Assembly: GCA_016508695.1 (NCBI GenBank)
Contig: VNKQ01000002.1
Location: 1,550,001-1,614,000 of the forward strand
From: Hyphodiscus hymeniophilus
Taxonomy: Eukaryota > Ascomycota > Leotiomycetes > Helotiales > Hyphodiscaceae
Direction: 5' to 3'
Length of the DNA: 64,000 nucleotides
In this document: positions 59,601 through 64,000 of the stretch, one piece after another
How the letters are laid out: each line of letters opens with the position of its first letter
How positions within the stretch are numbered: the stretch's first letter is position 1
The notes under the pieces: model-generated
What the model was told of the DNA's origin: nothing
Database searches by the model: none
Seen by the model: only the letters and a program-made list of their open reading frames with translations
Program-made: the position numbers and the translations under genes

Positions 59601-62600
59601 GGGTCGAAGTGATGTTGGGGGCCATGGAATCGAGGCGCTTAATCCTTGTGGGCGAGCAGTTTTTCAAGGTCTCTCGCCAGAAGTGGTCTGCCTCTTCCAT
59701 CTTCATCAAAAGCATATGCTGTAGGAAAGGTGCAAATGATACCGCGGGAGAGAGAGTTTGGCCGTGATAGAGCTTCTCGACTTCGTTATAGAGCACTTCC
59801 AGAGCAATACCGTCATACAGTGCATGATTCATTGAGATCACGAGCTTCGTAGACGCCTCTGTTCTTATTAGACCGAAAGTGTATGGTGGTTCAGACACAT
59901 TGAACGTCCTAGCAAACCGCGATACATCATCTGGCGTGTTGAAAAGTGTAAATTTGGGCTCGTAGGTCTCGAGAACAACTTGAGCACAGGCACATCGTGG
60001 ATTATCAGTCTCGACAAAACAAGTACGTAATATCTCGTGCCTCCGCGCCATTTCTCGCCAGCACGCTTGAAGCTTTTCCACATTCCCAGAGACCTCAAGA
60101 ATCACCACATTGCTATAGAGCTTTTCGGACTGAGACTCAGCTGCCGAAAGCATTGCTTCTTGCAGCGGAGTACAAGGCATTATGCGCTCAACATGTCTGC
60201 CAGCTTTCCGGAAAGCCTCAGTCGTCGAGGTCAGGAAGTCCCTTGCGAAGCCAAAATCCAAATTCCTCCCAGGACCCAAATTCTCAATGACAACAGTGCC
60301 TCGCTCTGAGACCCTCTCTCCCAGTCTTACGATCGAAGGATACTTCAAGATTTCGGAGATATCAACCTGGCACCCGAGATTCTCGCGTAATATACGGGAA
60401 AGTGGTATGGCGGAGATGGAGTCAACCCCAAGATTGAAAAATGACGTATCGGGGCTGATTTCCTGAAGTGGAATTTCGGTGAATTGCGCCAGCACTCCTG
60501 CAATTCTCCGTTCAGTATCCGTCCAGGTATGATCGGACGTAGATCTTGATGCCGGCGCTACTGAGTCAAGATAAGTAACATTAAGTCCGTCATAGAGTCT
60601 AGTCAATAGTCGCTTATCGATCTTGCCTTGCGCTGTTGATGGTAGGTGGGAAATTGGGATCAGAGCCGACGGAATCATGTATGATGGGAGCGCTTCTTCC
60701 AAGGCTTTGTATAGTCCTGTGAGGGCTGGCCCATTTGGATTTATGCATTCCACTTGAATCGACGTCGACGCCTCGAGCCGAGAAGTCCAGAAGCATACCA
60801 GCCGTTGAGAACTTTCAGTAACCCTACTCACAACCAATGTCACACAATCGCGAACTTCTTTCGACCTCAACATAACGTTATTGATCTCACCAAGCTCCAC
60901 TCTTTGTCCTCGGATTTTAACTTGATCGTCCTTCCTGCCAGTAAAAGCTAGTGAGCCGTCAGCCATCAATCGGCCGAAATCACCGCTCCGATATAGCCTT
61001 CCAAATTCCGGATGCTCGATAATCTTTCCATTGTTCTGGATTGGGTCCAGATATCCTCGGAAGACCTGTGAGCCACCAAAACAAAATTCTCCTTCTCCGC
61101 CATGCGGGATCAAAGAGACATCTGGTCCAGGCGAGAGCACAAAAGCTGACGTATTCTTTAGAGGAGGCCCGATGTTGTTGATTGAGTCGCGCAGCGAGAC
61201 CTTTGGCTTGATGGTACAGATGTTGGTAGTTTCACTTGGACCATAGCCTTGGTAGAGGCCTTTATCCGCCCAAGCATTGAACACCTTCTGTGTCACGGCC
61301 TCGCCCGCAGTGACCAAGAAATTCACTCGCGGAACATTTCGCGGATCGATGAGTGCCGCAACAGTGGGTGTCAGGCTTAGATGGGTCACTTCCAGAGCTC
61401 GAACCGCATTCTCGATATCTCGAAACAGGACATCCTTCACGGCCGAGCAGAGGCAGCCACCGATTCTCCAGGTAAAGAAGATTTCGAAAACCGATACATC
61501 GAAGGCTTGAGAACAGGATTGTAGGAATTTTGCTTCTTTAGTCGCCGGATATAATTCTTCAAGGACATCCAAATTACTCAAAAGATTTCCCTGCGTGACG
61601 AGAACTCCCTTAGGTGTACCAGTACTTCCCGACGTGAAGATGCAGTAAGAAACATCTGTCGGCAAAGACCTCAGGGGTATATTGTCGGAAGATAATTTGG
61701 CGAGGTCGATGTTGTCCACATAGACAATTTTGAAGTGCTTGAGGGATTTAAGATCTCGATGAGATTGTGATTGTGCCAGGATCACCTTGACATTAGCTTG
61801 TTGGAGAATGTACTTCAGACGCTCTGTTGGGATGTCAGGAGTCACAGGTAGGTATCCCGCACCAACTTTAGCAGTTGCAAGAATCGATGCATACAGGTCC
61901 ACAGACTTCTCCATGCATATGCAAACAAGTTCATCTGGTAGCACACCTTGCGATAAGAGGTGATGGCCAATCTGATTTCCAAGTGAGTTCAACTGGAAGT
62001 AAGTCCTCTTCTGGGACTCAATATTGGGACCATCGATCGAAGTGGCGAAATGAATTGCAGGCCGGTCCGGGTCGTCACATGCAATCTTCTCGACGGGAGA
62101 ACTCAGTGTTCCTGGCTTGAGCACAGTATGAGGATGCTCGTTCTCGATCGAAAGAACGTCATTCGAGAGCTGGCCGAAAGCACAATCTAACAAAAGAGTA
62201 TGATCTAGAACAATGGCTCGTGCAAGCAGTTCTACCTGCTTCAGAAGAAGATCGATTTGGGTTCTGGGGAAGAGTGATCGCTGATAGTTAGCCTTTAACT
62301 CAATGTTTCCAGTACCCGGGATTATTTCCAGTGTCAAATTGAATTCTAAATTATCAACACATTCGACCAAGGACACATATTTTCTGGTGTGATCGTAGTT
62401 ATGTAAGGTTTGCTGCCAGATGACTAACGTATCGAATAGTGGCCGACGAGGGTGTACCCCACAGGCCGACTTGATGTCCCGGAGAGGCATAGCGCTATGC
62501 TCCAAGTGTTTTCTGTTAATCGAGTTGAGATCTATTACCAAATCACAAACGGTGGTAGACGCAGTGAGATCGACACGAATCGGCAGAGTCGCGAGACATG

Positions 62601-64000
62601 GACCAGCAATATTCTCAATGTCGGTAACAGGTAGTGTCCGACCCGAGAACACAGTGCCAAAGCAGACATCAGAAGTGCCTAAGTAGGAGCTCAGTACGAG
62701 GGCAAACGCTGCCTGAAATATGGACTGAGGGCTCGATAAAAAGCTCTTCGCAGCATTTTCGATGTCGGATGTCGAAATATTCGTCTCCAGATTGGCAACA
62801 GCTAATGATGAAATAGGGACTTCGGAAATGTGAAAGTTTGGGAGCTGTCTCACATCTAAATCGGATAAATGATCTTTCCAGTATTCCTTTGAGGCCGAGA
62901 GGTCGTTCGTGAAAGTTCCATCCTGGTAAGCTTCGACAATGCTTGCAAATAATGGCCTTGATGGAAGAGCTTCACCCATCAATAAATTGTCCAGATCGTC
63001 GAGAAGCAACTCCAAAGACCAAGCATCATACAGTGCATGATGCAGATGTATCAAAAGTTTTGTGCTTGGGCCAGCATTCCTGATTTGAACATGGAAGGGT
63101 TGATGCAGCGACAGGTCCATGGATGATGGGTTGAACTCGCAATTGAACTCTCCAACGTTCTCAATTTGCGAGCTCGAGATTGTCTTCCACACGATTTGGA
63201 CAAAACCATTAGCATTCGTAGACTCCGCAAACCCAGTTCGTAGAATAGGGTTGTGATTCGCTAAATCCTCCAGAACTGAGATCACGCGATTCAAATCGCT
63301 GATACCTCGTAGTTCCAGCTCTATCCGATTCATGTACGCCTTTGTATGGATGGTAGTCTCAGAGAGCATTGCGGATTGAAGAGGTGTACACGCCATGGTG
63401 AACTCAACGTCTTTGGCGTTACCATTTAAAGACGTCATGGCATCCTCACTTACTGGTACTGATTTCCTTTCCATTTGCTGTTTAGGTGCGGATTGTGCAG
63501 CTTCGCAGAGCTTCATGAGATCACCTAGCGTATCAGCCTGCAACACCCCAACAGTAGTGACATTGATTCCAGATGCTCGAAGTTTTGAAGCCACTCGTAT
63601 TGCTACCAGAGATTCGAGGCCAGCTGCTGCGAGGCGTGTCTGTTTTGATAGCCGCCCTAACAGATCTCGGAGGGTATTCTCTACAATAGACTCTGTGGGT
63701 GTTGTTGAGACCTTGTCCTCATCCTCATTCTCATTCTCATTCAATCTACTGCGGTAATCTGCTTCTAATCTTCTTTTGTCGACCTTACCGGAAGGTAAAT
63801 AAGGAAAGACTTGTGACATGACAATTTCCCCGGGTATCATAAACTTTGGGAGCCACTTTGCACACGTTTCGGCAACTTGTTCAGCCCTCAGCGACTTTTC
63901 ATCGGTAAGTGCAAAGACAATCAAAGTGCCCGTAAGCACAACTGCTACAACAGTTTGGATCCCAGGGTGCTTGTAAATTGCTTCCTCAATCTCTCCAAGT
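50688..64000 (-). CDS. sidC: Ferrichrome-type siderophore NRPS (SidC/NPS2 family), 5' end beyond the window
   Basis: Exons in the window are 54346-64000 (continuing past the edge), 50866-54291 and 50688-50816, with introns of 54 and 49 nt: about 4402 residues. Domain order read N to C: end of A1, T1 (Ser near 63613), C1 (His motif near 63030), A2 (core near 61620), T2 (60415), C2 (59820), T3 (58790), C3 (58195), A3 (56805), T4 (55605), C4 (55010), T5 (53913), C5 (53290), T6 (52235), C6 (51655). A complete three-A architecture with extra T-C pairs and a terminal T-C-T-C is characteristic of intracellular hydroxamate siderophore synthetases making ferricrocin or ferrichrome from Gly/Ser/Ala and N5-acyl-N5-hydroxyornithine. 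Every T domain has its serine and every C domain its second motif histidine. There is no thioesterase, as expected; C6 would cyclise. The frame is open through base 64000 (motif LGEIE), so GTG 63939 is not the start. Confidence 0.95.
63714..63743. repeat. Coding hexanucleotide microsatellite in the A1-T1 linker
   Basis: Repeated TCATTC-type units on the plus strand encode NENENEDED on the minus strand, an acidic linker between the first adenylation domain and first carrier domain of the NRPS. Confidence 0.75.

Noticed and set aside
63937..63939. GTG as the NRPS start
   Set aside because: The adenylation domain continues in frame to the window edge, so the true start is outside.
1..64000. tRNA, rRNA, CRISPR arrays and transposable elements
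   Set aside because: I scanned the intergenic stretches for T-loop signatures, spaced repeats and terminal repeats and saw none that hold up by eye; a tRNAscan and repeat search would be decisive.

Overview
The window looks like nuclear DNA of a filamentous ascomycete (Pezizomycotina). Most genes carry short introns (41-150 nt, mostly GT-AG, with CTNAY-like branch points), and the gene content is typical of these fungi: Zn2Cys6 regulators, a HET-domain protein, a UstYa/DUF3328 protein, an APSES factor and a very large siderophore NRPS. A finer placement (for example Leotiomycetes) is only a guess. I found no tRNA, rRNA, CRISPR array or recognisable transposon. Exon models were built by hand from splice signals and reading frame. 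Every multi-exon coding total given is a multiple of three except the MFS gene at 7030-8672.

Layout. (1) 277-1066: a low-complexity orphan protein, followed by almost 6 kb without a convincing gene. (2) 7030-18669: a DHA1-type MFS transporter with an apparent one-base frameshift, a Zn2Cys6 regulator, an intracellular GH31 glycosidase and a second Zn2Cys6 regulator, plausibly a small uptake and catabolism neighbourhood. (3) 18822-23070: a RING-variant protein and a formate/nitrite transporter. (4) 24506-32394: a UstYa-like protein with degenerate active-site motifs, two related but divergent MFS transporters, and a maltose O-acetyltransferase-like enzyme with 14-nt and 10-nt microexons. This resembles a small secondary-metabolite locus. 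(5) 32900-46456: mostly housekeeping genes. These are MTP18 and ATP synthase subunit k sharing a 309-bp divergent promoter, an SMP-30-like lactonase with a GC-AG intron, an Ayr1-like reductase, an AcpS-type phosphopantetheinyl transferase with a large insertion, the MBF subunit Mbp1, a LYR-motif protein and a GNAT acetyltransferase. (6) 46878-50369: a HET-domain protein and an NAD-dependent epimerase with a 10-bp tandem repeat just upstream. (7) 50688-64000: the minus-strand ferrichrome-type siderophore synthetase (SidC/NPS2 family), whose N-terminus lies beyond the right edge.

How the genes fit together. The NRPS would assemble an intracellular hydroxamate siderophore such as ferricrocin from small amino acids and N5-acyl-N5-hydroxyornithine. 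Its carrier domains need a phosphopantetheinyl transferase; the AcpS-type enzyme here is more likely to serve a mitochondrial acyl carrier protein. The GH31 and UstYa neighbourhoods are candidate functional clusters inferred from gene order and shared promoter motifs, not proven.
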